NCBI GenBank assembly: GCA_945787925.1
Contig: CALZJY010000032.1
Location: forward strand, 1 to 11,292
DNA: 11,292 nucleotides
Reading direction: 5' to 3'
Origin: an uncultured Anaerosporobacter sp.
GTDB lineage: Bacteria > Bacillota > Clostridia > Lachnospirales > Lachnospiraceae
Each line of letters opens with the position of its first letter. Positions within the stretch are counted from its first letter, which is position 1. This document shows, one piece after another, positions 1 to 5,782 of this stretch. A program made the position numbers and the translations under genes. Under the pieces are notes generated by a model. The model did not search any database, was not told where the DNA came from, and worked only from the letters and a program-made list of their open reading frames with translations.

Positions 1-143
1 AGTTATTTATGGGGATCCTAATCGATTATATGGTGACACGCTCCATCCCATTATACCAAGTACTTGGTGGCATGCTTGTTTTCTTAGGGCTAAGCTATAA
101 TCTCTATATCGATCAAAAAGACGCAGCCTTTGCAACTCAATAA
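1..143 (+). CDS. EamA/DMT-family transporter, C-terminal end (partial)
   Basis: Only the last 46 codons are inside the window; the reading frame runs from base 3 and stops at TAA 141-143. The fragment reads as one hydrophobic helix with the pattern SIPLYQVLGGMLVFLGLSYN followed by a short polar tail. This is the usual last membrane helix of drug/metabolite (EamA) exporters, where a conserved Leu-Tyr-Gln-x-x-Gly-(Gly/Ala) step precedes the helix. The substrate cannot be told. The next gene begins within about 100 bases on the same strand with no terminator between, so they may be co-transcribed. The assignment rests on one helix and is a family-level guess. Confidence 0.55.
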   Translation, partial: LFMGILIDYMVTRSIPLYQVLGGMLVFLGLSYNLYIDQKDAAFATQ

Positions 144-236
144 TGCCGTGACATACCATTCTTGAAACAGCCTATGCGGTATTATATAATTGGATTAAAT
201 TTATACTTTTACGTCAATATGACAGATGGGAGTCTT

Positions 237-1538
237 ATGATTAATATTCTTATTACCACGGCACTGCTCTATGTTGTTCTGATTGCAGGCTATCGCACGC
301 TGTTTCTTGCTGGGGCGCCGTTCTCGTTGCATACGAAGCATGGAAGAGGATTCTTTCACTTCGAAGATGCAACCCACGGTATTTCCCCTACCTGCAAGCA
401 GTATGTACGCATTGCCGCTCTCGCGTTATGCCTGCGTTTTGGCATTTACTTATTTTCTGCATTCGCCATTTGCTTTTTTTCCGAAAGCGGTACATCCTTT
501 CGCTTTGATACCTTCCTTGACCACTGGTATCAATGGGATGCCTCGAACTATATTCGAATCGCTACTGGCGGTTATCGATATCACTTAGAAAATGGGGAGC
601 CAACTACGCTTGTATTTTTCCCTCTTTACAGCATCTTGATTCGTGGATGCTTCGTAATCATAAGGGATTATCGTATTTCAGCTATGATTGTCTCTACGCT
701 ATGCTATATCGGAGGCGTCTGCTACTTATTTGGATTCGTATCGGAAGAATACGGTACTTCCGTGGGAGCGAAAACGGTCTTATACCTTTCGATTTTCCCA
801 TTTTCCTTCTTCTTTGGAGGAATGATGCCAGAAAGTTGCTTCCTGCTCACCTCTTGTGCATTCTTTTATTATATGCGCAGACATCGTTGGGGCATGGTGG
901 CACTGTTTGGATATCTTAGTGCCTTATCGAGAATTCAGGGCATTCTCTTACTCATTCCAGCAGGAATCGAATGGCTCCTCCACTATCAACCAATCGGAAT
1001 GTTAGTAAAACGAAAATATAAGGAATTCACTCGTTCCTTACTCGTACTGCTTCCCATTTGCTCTGGCCTTCTTGGGTTGATCACGTATTTGATGATCAAC
1101 AATCAAGTCGCAGGAAATCCGTTCAAATTCTTAGAACTTCAAGAATCCGTATGGCACCATCATTATGAATACGTAGGAAAAGCCATCACTACGATTTTCC
1201 ACTATGCCTTTGGCGGAAGATACGATGCCAAAATGGTAGCCGTTCTTTGGATTCCGCAAGCGGCAATCGCTACTTTGGCACTTGCACTGCTTGTCTATGC
1301 AGCAAACAAACATAAGCCACAAGAAATCTTCTATCTGGCTGCTTATACGATTGTAAGTTTCTCCGCTTCTTTTATCTTGAGCGGTGGTCGATATATGAGC
1401 GTGGCCATTCCGATGTTTCTTATTTTAGCAAAATGGTTTGATTCCAAGCCTCGCCTCCATCTTGCATGGGTGATTCTTTCCTCCATGCTGCTGGCACTTT
1501 ATACAGCAGGCTATGTGCTTGGTTATCAAATTATGTAA
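237..1538 (+). CDS. PIG-V-like GT-C mannosyltransferase, multi-pass membrane protein
   Basis: This 433-residue protein is hydrophobic throughout. It carries the pattern of bacterial relatives of GPI mannosyltransferase 2 (PIG-V): after a second membrane helix comes an extracytoplasmic loop with HWYQWDASNYIRIA (W100-D101, the likely catalytic or ion-binding acid), then GGYRY and VFFPLYSILIR (about residues 126-136), followed by a ladder of hydrophobic helices. Family members move a sugar from a polyprenyl-phosphate donor to an acceptor outside the membrane; here donor and acceptor are unknown. Start choice: the frame is open upstream to a TTG at 162 and an ATG at 174, but neither has a ribosome binding site, whereas ATG 237 is preceded by GGGAG at 228-232 (short 4-base spacing). 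The start is therefore likely but not certain. No sugar-synthesis genes lie nearby. Confidence 0.75.
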   Translation: MINILITTALLYVVLIAGYRTLFLAGAPFSLHTKHGRGFFHFEDATHGISPTCKQYVRIAALALCLRFGIYLFSAFAICFFSESGTSFRFDTFLDHWYQWDASNYIRIATGGYRYHLENGEPTTLVFFPLYSILIRGCFVIIRDYRISAMIVSTLCYIGGVCYLFGFVSEEYGTSVGAKTVLYLSIFPFSFFFGGMMPESCFLLTSCAFFYYMRRHRWGMVALFGYLSALSRIQGILLLIPAGIEWLLHYQPIGMLVKRKYKEFTRSLLVLLPICSGLLGLITYLMINNQVAGNPFKFLELQESVWHHHYEYVGKAITTIFHYAFGGRYDAKMVAVLWIPQAAIATLALALLVYAANKHKPQEIFYLAAYTIVSFSASFILSGGRYMSVAIPMFLILAKWFDSKPRLHLAWVILSSMLLALYTAGYVLGYQIM

Positions 1539-1570
1539 CAAATCCATTGAAATCATAGGAGGGAGCATAT

Positions 1571-2183
1571 ATGTTTCAAGTAAATCTTTCCGAAACTGCG
1601 AACCGAAAATTACTTTCACATGAAGGGCCTTACCAAGTGTTTGAATACGAACGCGACTTAAGCGTTTCTCCAGAGCAAGCAATCCAAGCTTACTATGCCT
1701 CTGAAATGAACATCCGTAAGCGTCAGGTCTTCATCACGCTAAATGGTACTGGCGTAGTCGTACAAGCTGGAGCAATGCAATGGATGACAGGGAACATCAA
1801 ACCACAGACGAATGTCCGTGGTGCTGGCGACTTCTTTAAAAAGATCGTCGGTGCATCCGTTACGAAAGAATCTGCAATCAAGCCATTATACCAAGGACAC
1901 GGACAACTGGTGTTAGAGCCGACGTACAAACACATCCTAATCGAACGGGTGGACAACTGGGGTGGCCTCGTAGTCGAAGATGGCCTCTTCCTTGCTTGCG
2001 ATTCTACTGTAGATACTCGTGTTGTTTCTAGAACAAGCCTCTCTTCTGCGGTTGCTGGCAGTGAAGGATTATTTAACACTTGCCTAAGCGGAAGCGGTTA
2101 TGTAGTCTTAGAATCGAACTATCGAAGGCCTTGTAAATGTATACCGCGGTACTGGCCGCGTGCTAATGGCACCAATCGGCTAA
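1571..2183 (+). pseudogene. AIM24-family (DUF124/TRAP-like) protein, broken near the 3' end
   Basis: The gene has a strong AGGAGG ribosome binding site 7-8 bases before ATG 1571. Codons 1-182 read as a normal AIM24-family beta-rich protein, with features such as NGTGVVVQAGAMQWMTGNI and GLFNTCLSGSGYVVLES. After Ser182 (tcg 2114-2116) the open frame becomes nonsense, runs through the terminator hairpin and stops only at 2242, inside the neighbouring convergent gene. In the +1 frame, bases 2124-2183 encode EGLVNVYRGTGRVLMAPIG and a stop, which matches my memory of the typical C-terminus of the family. Full-length relatives have a further stretch (recalled as roughly 50-60 residues) between these two pieces, so an internal deletion with a net frame change is the simplest reading. 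A 6-base direct repeat ATCGAA (2113-2118 and 2121-2126) sits at the junction. The molecular function of the family in bacteria is not well known. The truncated product may still be made, with a 42-residue aberrant tail. Confidence 0.7.
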
Positions 2184-2201
2184 AAACAAAGAATGTGCAC
2201 G

Positions 2202-2237
2202 AAAAAAGGATACCTGCTTTTGCAGATATCCTTTTTT
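2202..2237. terminator. Bidirectional intrinsic terminator between convergent genes
   Basis: A long inverted repeat has arms AAAAAAGGATACCTGC (2202-2217) and GCAGATATCCTTTTTT (2222-2237), a TTTT loop and one mismatch. It has a T-run on each strand, so it can end the AIM24-like transcript on the plus strand and the NlpC/P60 transcript on the minus strand. The aberrant frame of the broken AIM24 gene crosses it, which supports the view that the original stop was at 2183. Confidence 0.9.
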
Positions 2238-2238
2238 A

Positions 2239-2760
2239 TTAAAAGATAAATCTCTTAATCACTACTGGCTTGCGGTAGTTATATTTGGAAATCTTTACTC
2301 CATCCCTTGGGTTACTTGCGTGAATGATCTTTCCTCCACCTATGTAAATAGCTACATGGCTAATTCTCTTTCCTGAACCGTAGAATAACAAGTCTCCTTT
2401 TTTTAAGTTTTTTTGACTTACTCTCTTTCCTTTTCTTGCTTGCTGACTAGCAGTTCTAGGTAATTTATATCCTTGTTTCTTATAAATGGCTTGTGAGAAA
2501 CCAGAGCAATCAACCCCTTTGTTTAGGTTTGTCCCACCCCAGATATAACGTGTCTTCTTATATTTCATTGCGCATTTTACAAGACGTTCTCTTTTTTGTT
2601 GTACTTTTTTCTTTTTTGCATCGTTTCGTGTCTTGTCTGTCTTTTTATCAGCTGCGTAAACGGTATCTGTCGTATTGAAAATAGATGTTGCTATATTCGT
2701 ACTCATTGCTAAAATTCCCATGAAACAAACATATAGGATCATCGATTTTACTTTTCTCAT
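2239..2760 (-). CDS. Secreted NlpC/P60 (C40) cell-wall peptidase
   Basis: The product is 173 residues with an N-terminal signal peptide (MRKVKSM, then a hydrophobic core to about residue 27, likely cleaved near VYAAD at 35-39), a short Lys-rich linker (about 38-60) and one NlpC/P60 domain to the end. Catalytic features are visible: nucleophile Cys85 in GVDCSGF, general-base His135 in ISHVAIYIGGG, and the third polar residue His147 in GKIIHAS. The family cleaves gamma-D-Glu-diamino-acid bonds in peptidoglycan stem peptides. There is no separate SH3 or LysM wall-binding domain, so the basic linker may provide affinity for wall polymers (inference). An in-frame ATG at 2787 exists, but GAGGAG four bases before ATG 2760, together with the signal peptide, decides the start. 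It is monocistronic with its own terminator. Confidence 0.9.
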   Translation of the reverse strand: MRKVKSMILYVCFMGILAMSTNIATSIFNTTDTVYAADKKTDKTRNDAKKKKVQQKRERLVKCAMKYKKTRYIWGGTNLNKGVDCSGFSQAIYKKQGYKLPRTASQQARKGKRVSQKNLKKGDLLFYGSGKRISHVAIYIGGGKIIHASNPRDGVKISKYNYRKPVVIKRFIF

Positions 2761-3010
2761 TGAACTCCTCCATTCCCTTTGCTGCATTTTGATTAAATAT
2801 TGCGCAATTATTAAAAATTAGTTTTTAAATATTATTACAATATTTCTTATTTGTTACATATTTATTACATGGATTATATTACCATTAACATCTATAAGTG
2901 TCAATACATTTATCAGTTTTTTCCATATTTTCTTTACCTTCTGTATGACTGAATTGTTTAAAATCATCTATATCCTTCCAAACTTTCTCTATTTTCCGTC
3001 AAAAACAACA
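2761..3010. other. AT-rich intergenic region with upstream sequences of the NlpC/P60 gene
   Basis: About 300 bases without a gene lie between the NlpC/P60 start and the end of the permease gene. The part nearest the peptidase is very A/T-rich and holds a perfect 10-base palindrome ATTGCGCAAT at 2799-2808, about 40 bases before the start codon and so within the likely 5' leader or promoter. No convincing -35/-10 pair could be fixed: TTGTAA on the minus strand is followed by several overlapping TTTTAA/TAATAA options. Bases 2880-3000 show nothing I can assign. Confidence 0.45.
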
Positions 3011-3040
3011 AAAAAAGAAAGAGGTCTCCCTCTCTCTTTC
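3011..3040 (-). terminator. Intrinsic terminator downstream of the ABC-2 permease gene
   Basis: Read on the minus strand, GAAAGAGAGAGG, a GAGA tetraloop and CCTCTTTC are followed by a run of T. This gives a stem of about 12 pairs with two G-U wobbles and a good U-tract. It lies about 24 bases after the stop codon at 3064-3066. The wobbles are G-U only in the minus-strand RNA, which fixes the direction. Confidence 0.85.
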
Positions 3041-3063
3041 TCTATTTTTACTTTTGCCTACTT

Positions 3064-3933
3064 TTAACTTTTTCTTTTTTGATATTTTGCAAAGACTCCT
3101 ACTACTACAAACAGGAATCCCATCCATGCTACGATTACCAGGAGCTGTGTCTTGGGGCTTACGACGTCTTCCCTATAAAAAAGCGAGATGCCAAACGCTT
3201 GACCTAATCGTTCTAATTCCTTTGATGACATATGATGATGTAGCCGTGTCATCATACCTTCTAAGCACACCTTACGCATCAAGCTGATCAGTTGGGTACA
3301 TGGCAGAAAGAACAAGCCTTCCCGTACCACACCTCCATAAAAGAAATAGGGAAGATAGGCCCCTCCAAGAAATCCGATTAAGCCTCCATATAGGTTCATC
3401 GCAGAAGAGAACTGGGGCTCATTATGCACAACCTCTCCAATCACATTTAAGATTCCTGCATGTACCAACGAGGACAAGGCAAGAATCACCGCACCTTTTA
3501 TCAGGATTTCACCCGATATGCCATATCCGTAATGATACGAAACATACAGCTCAAATATCAAAAAGAATCCAATGCTATAGCAAAAGGAGAGGATTGCAGT
3601 TGCAAGCCATCTTGCTAGTACGACCTGCCAGAAACTGACTCGCCCTCCTTGTCTTACAACACCTCCCTTTTCTACTGCAAGACGGACGATGCTGATTCCG
3701 CTCGTGGCCGCAATTAAGATTAGTAATCCAGCCACCATGAGCCGATCCGCAAATAATTCTCTTTCCATGCGGTACACCCCATGATTGGCAACCATCTGTA
3801 ATACAAATTTTCGTAAAAAAACAAAGTATGTCGTCATTAGTACAAGTATTGCTAAAACCGTTCGGAACAGGCATATCCCATCCCGGAGAGCCAAACTCAG
3901 ATACTGTGCGGTTACTTTCCATAGATTCCGCAT
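3064..3933 (-). CDS. ABC-2-type transporter permease-like membrane protein (orphan)
   Basis: The product is 289 residues with about six predicted membrane helices: roughly 22-40, 63-85, 105-130, 142-165, 185-205 and 262-282. A charged cytoplasmic N-terminus starts MRNLWKVTAQYLSLALRDG, and a conserved-looking small-residue stretch NLYGGLIGFLGGAYLP occurs near 183-198. This layout (helix, long polar segment, then five helices) fits ABC-2 family permeases used for export of drugs, peptides or polysaccharides, though I cannot name the substrate. No ATP-binding subunit is present beside it. The start codon overlaps the end of an open frame that looks like the tail of another protein (see the entry at 3912). 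A GAGGAG lies 11 bases and a GGTGGAG 2 bases before ATG 3933. The gene ends in its own terminator. Confidence 0.65.
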   Translation of the reverse strand: MRNLWKVTAQYLSLALRDGICLFRTVLAILVLMTTYFVFLRKFVLQMVANHGVYRMERELFADRLMVAGLLILIAATSGISIVRLAVEKGGVVRQGGRVSFWQVVLARWLATAILSFCYSIGFFLIFELYVSYHYGYGISGEILIKGAVILALSSLVHAGILNVIGEVVHNEPQFSSAMNLYGGLIGFLGGAYLPYFFYGGVVREGLFFLPCTQLISLMRKVCLEGMMTRLHHHMSSKELERLGQAFGISLFYREDVVSPKTQLLVIVAWMGFLFVVVGVFAKYQKRKS

Positions 3934-4037
3934 GACTCCACCAACTCCTCTTTCTGCAAAGCAAGGATTTCTACGTCTACCTTCCTAAGGAATCGACCTT
4001 CGTATCTCGAAACTGTTAGAATTCCAATGGAGTTCCA
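3912..4037 (-). pseudogene. Possible 3' remnant of a deleted upstream gene (perhaps the ABC ATPase partner)
   Basis: On the minus strand, a frame different from both neighbours is open for 41 codons from just after a TGA at 4038-4040 to TAA at 3912-3914. It reads RYEGRFLRKVDVEILALQKE with a tail ELVESCGIYGK. It has no start codon or ribosome binding site. Its end overlaps the first 22 bases of the permease gene, the usual arrangement when an ATPase gene is translationally coupled to its permease. The start of the frame overlaps the 3' end of the NUDIX gene, so a deletion could have joined NUDIX to the ATPase tail. I cannot recognise the family from so few residues, and chance openness is quite possible. 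Confidence 0.3.
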
Positions 4038-4486
4038 TCAAGCACCGCGCTCACTAAAGCCTCTCCCTCATAACATAGCTTTAATGAGAAAAATTCATTT
4101 CGTTCCTCCAATAAGCGAAGGAAAATACGATCTCCTTCCCACAGGTTGAGTGCTGGAATCCTTTCTTTTTCTACCCAGGCAAGTTCTCCCTCATCGCAAT
4201 CAGAAAGCTCTCCCTCGTACTCCGTTGCTGTAAATAAGCACATATATTCATCTTCCCATGTATCCGATGCAAATGTAACGATGCCTCGAAACGCATACTC
4301 AGTAAGCTCTACTCCTGCTTCCTCTTTCACCTCACGAAGCACGCATTCCTCTGGAGATTCTCCGGGCTCAAACTTGCCACCAAGGCCAATCCACTTATCC
4401 TTGTTCGCATCCTTCTCTTTTGCAGTTCGATGCAACATTAAATAACAGCCGTCTTTCTCTATATAACAAAGTGTCGTAAAATTCAT
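4016..4486 (-). CDS. NUDIX hydrolase, 8-oxo-dGTP diphosphatase (MutT/MTH1-like)
   Basis: The product is 156 residues with a complete Nudix box: G37, E43, R51-E52, E55-E56, G58 (GGKFEPGESPEECVLREVKE then EAGV), which binds the divalent metals for pyrophosphate hydrolysis. The opening TTLCYIEKDGCYLMLHR and the KDKWIGLGGKFE segment resemble the Firmicutes MutT subgroup annotated as 8-oxo-dGTP diphosphatase, which cleans oxidised nucleotides from the pool. The later FASDTWEDEYMCLFTATEY strand also fits. The exact substrate is not provable from sequence. AGGAAAG sits 5-6 bases before ATG 4486. A minus-strand promoter with an overlapping palindrome lies just upstream. The next gene downstream is the permease, and no terminator is visible between them. 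Confidence 0.88.
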   Translation of the reverse strand: MNFTTLCYIEKDGCYLMLHRTAKEKDANKDKWIGLGGKFEPGESPEECVLREVKEEAGVELTEYAFRGIVTFASDTWEDEYMCLFTATEYEGELSDCDEGELAWVEKERIPALNLWEGDRIFLRLLEERNEFFSLKLCYEGEALVSAVLDGTPLEF

Positions 4487-4526
4487 GTTTCTTTCCTCAT
4501 TTCTAATCTGCTAGTTCGTCCTTCTT

Positions 4527-4552
4527 ATTATACCACAATATACCAGTATATT
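4527..4552 (-). promoter_or_regulatory. Extended -10 promoter with operator-like palindrome before the NUDIX gene
   Basis: On the minus strand TGG-TATAAT (TATAAT at 4532-4527) is an extended -10 element about 40 bases before the NUDIX start. No good -35 is visible at normal spacing. The would-be spacer and -35 area is occupied by a perfect inverted repeat AATATAC-CA-GTATATT (4537-4552), well placed for a repressor or activator. Confidence 0.5.
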
Positions 4553-4567
4553 TCCCCGACAAACCAT

Positions 4568-4596
4568 TTGATATTTTCTTAACAATATGGTATATT
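4568..4596 (+). promoter_or_regulatory. SigA-type promoter of the lipoprotein gene
   Basis: TTGATA (4568-4573), a 17-base spacer and TATATT (4591-4596) form a near-consensus housekeeping promoter. The lipoprotein start codon is 51 bases after the -10. The divergent NUDIX promoter lies about 15 bases away on the other strand. Confidence 0.8.
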
Positions 4597-4647
4597 ATAT
4601 TCATAACATATACTGTATTATATTTTTTAACGAAAGAGGAGAGCGTT

Positions 4648-5097
4648 ATGAGAACAACTAAAAAACTTCTTACATTATGTACAATTTCAGCAGTTTCACT
4701 ATTTTCCCTAGTTGCTTGTTCTAAGGATACAGCTACATCTTTAAAAGATGGTGTATATACAAAAACAGCTGCAGAAGCGGAAAATGGTTATATACATACA
4801 ATGAGTATGACTGTAAAAGATGGTAAGATTTCTGAAATCAACTGGGATGGGACAGATGCCGATGGCAATAAAAAATCCCAACTTTCCTTAGACGGAAAAT
4901 ACGTAATGACACCAGACGGACCAACTTGGGCTGCTCAATCAGAAGCATTATCTAAACATGTCATTGAAAAACAATCTACAAGCGAACTAAAAATGGATGA
5001 GCAAGGAAAGACAGACGCTGTTTCTGGTGTAAGCATTAAGATCAAAGGATTCGTAGACTTTGCAGATGCATTAATCGAAGAAGCTACAAAAAAATAA
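4648..5097 (+). CDS. Secreted lipoprotein with FMN_bind-like domain
   Basis: The product is 149 residues. A type II signal peptide ends in the lipobox LVAC with Cys24 as the lipidated residue, so the protein is anchored outside the membrane. The rest resembles the small FMN_bind/Tpp15-like lipoproteins: DGVYTKTAAEAENGY (34-48), a MTVKDGKISEINWD strand pair (54-67), a central DADGNKKSQ loop, and a C-terminal TDAVSGVSIKIKGF (122-135) in the position of the D-x-x-(S/T)-G-A-T flavinylation motif. Ser129 stands where the FMN-carrying Thr is usual, and Val128 replaces Ala. In this family ApbE-type transferases attach FMN and the protein serves extracellular or membrane electron transfer; whether this copy is flavinylated is open. 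AGAGGAGAG precedes ATG 4648, and the gene is monocistronic with its own promoter and terminator. Confidence 0.8.
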   Translation: MRTTKKLLTLCTISAVSLFSLVACSKDTATSLKDGVYTKTAAEAENGYIHTMSMTVKDGKISEINWDGTDADGNKKSQLSLDGKYVMTPDGPTWAAQSEALSKHVIEKQSTSELKMDEQGKTDAVSGVSIKIKGFVDFADALIEEATKK

Positions 5098-5101
5098 TAA
5101 C

Positions 5102-5131
5102 AAAAAGAGGCTTATAGCCTCTTTTTCTTTT
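5102..5131 (+). terminator. Intrinsic terminator of the lipoprotein gene
   Basis: AAAAAGAGGC (5102-5111), loop TTATA and GCCTCTTTTT (5117-5126) form a perfect 10-pair stem followed by more T. It starts a few bases after the double stop TAATAA. Confidence 0.92.
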
Positions 5132-5180
5132 ACCTATTTTTATTGCATAGGACTTTGGCTCGTTGTTTGCGTAAATAAAA

Positions 5181-5400
5181 AATACTCGGAGAATCAAACT
5201 TAGGGAGTGATTGATTCTTCGAGTATTCGGGAAATGATTAAGATGATAGGGAGTTCATCTTAACCATACAACACGCTTAAGGGAGTCGCATGTTGTAAAT
5301 AAATTAAAGGTTTAATATTTATATAGAAAGCTATATAAATGGGACTATAATAAATATTAAGGGATTATTTATTATATAAAGGATTTAAACGAAACGTTTA
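5181..5400 (+). ncRNA. Candidate CsrA-sponge-like RNA: tandem hairpins with AGGGA loops
   Basis: This stretch has no plausible gene but is packed with inverted repeats. H1: 5181-5197/5211-5227, 17 pairs with one G-U, loop ACTTAGGGAGTGA. H2: 5234-5246/5255-5267, 13 pairs with one A-C mismatch, loop TAGGGAGT. H3: 5267-5276/5288-5297, one mismatch, loop TTAAGGGAGTC. H4: 5317-5326/5331-5340, 10 pairs, loop AAAG. H5: 5346-5355/5367-5376, 10 perfect pairs, loop ATTAAGGGATT. H6: TAAACG-AAA-CGTTTA near 5386-5400. The stems differ in sequence while the loops of H1, H2, H3 and H5 all show AGGGA, and the linkers carry further GGGA/GGA (5229-5232, 5341-5344, 5381-5383). CsrA/RsmA family proteins bind ANGGA in hairpin loops, and CsrB/RsmZ-type RNAs have this layout. 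The plus strand is chosen because the motif is in that sense. No clear promoter or U-rich terminator was found, so ends are approximate. Confidence 0.5.
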
Positions 5401-5419
5401 TTATAGTGATACTAATTTT

Positions 5420-5518
5420 CTATAAGATCTGCTTTCCTTCTGGTTCACGTTCACATTCCATAGGCTGCTCAACCTCATAGACAACGAAGTAGTTATCAAC
5501 TATATTTGTATTATACAT
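5420..5518 (-). CDS. Possible small protein of 32 residues, unknown function
   Basis: A short frame starts at ATG 5518 with AGAGG six bases upstream and ends at TAG 5420-5422. It begins MYNTNIVDNYFVVYEVEQPM and ends in a Glu-rich tail CEREPEGKQIL. The composition is protein-like (no rare-codon clusters, hydrophobic middle, charged end), but the length is short enough for chance. A TTGTCG/TATTTT pair with 17-base spacing lies on the minus strand just upstream, though it puts the start of the RNA almost on the ribosome binding site. It points toward the hairpin array, so its transcript would read into the array antisense. I do not recognise a family. Confidence 0.35.
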   Translation of the reverse strand: MYNTNIVDNYFVVYEVEQPMECEREPEGKQIL

Positions 5519-5621
5519 GAAACCTCTATAAAAATACAATAATAATATGTAATCGACAACATAAGTTTTTCTTATGGCAATTTATACTTCCTGATTTACA
5601 CAATTTCGCATCCTTCTTTTG
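5519..5621. other. Short non-coding stretch
   Basis: This AT-rich stretch holds one small inverted repeat CATAAG-TTTTT-CTTATG (5560-5576) without a T-run after it. I see no gene and no convincing terminator for the phosphatase transcript here. Confidence 0.4.
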
Positions 5622-5747
5622 CTATTCATATAAAATCAGTTCTCCTTTTTGCAATCGCTGATACACCATCCCTACTAGCTTGGATGGTACTACGACCCTC
5701 CCGGAAACAGCCATGCTTATGATACCATTTTCGGAAGGATTTCTCAT
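5622..5747 (-). other. Unassigned small ORF or gene fragment after the phosphatase gene
   Basis: A minus-strand frame is open from inside the phosphatase gene to TAG 5622-5624. The part lying beyond the phosphatase stop reads NGIISMAVSGRVVVPSKLVG followed by MVYQRLQKGELILYE, which has a protein-like mix of residues. ATG 5747 would give 41 residues, but no ribosome binding site precedes it, so this may be the tail of a deleted gene or chance. No family is recognised. Confidence 0.22.
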
Positions 5748-5782
5748 ACCAGTTTTATTGGCTATCGTTGCAAACAAATCGC

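Noticed and set aside
225..240. GGGAGT before ATG 237 as a CsrA-binding target matching the array loops
   Set aside because: The context is TGGGA and not ANGGA, and no hairpin presenting it was found; it is explained as an ordinary ribosome binding site.
2117..2242. 42-residue C-terminal tail of the AIM24-like frame as a genuine domain
   Set aside because: It is out of frame with the conserved C-terminal segment, is rich in Arg, Pro and Cys, and passes through an intrinsic terminator.
3575..3964. Other long open frames overlapping the permease, hydrogenase and sigma-like genes
   Set aside because: They are opposite-strand or shifted-frame shadows with low-complexity Ser/Cys/His-rich translations and no ribosome binding sites.
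5172..5400. Hairpin array as a CRISPR array
   Set aside because: The repeated units are not identical direct repeats with unique spacers; the stems differ, only the loops agree, and no cas gene is present.
5560..5576. CATAAG-TTTTT-CTTATG as a terminator
   Set aside because: The stem is only six weak pairs and no T-run follows on either strand.
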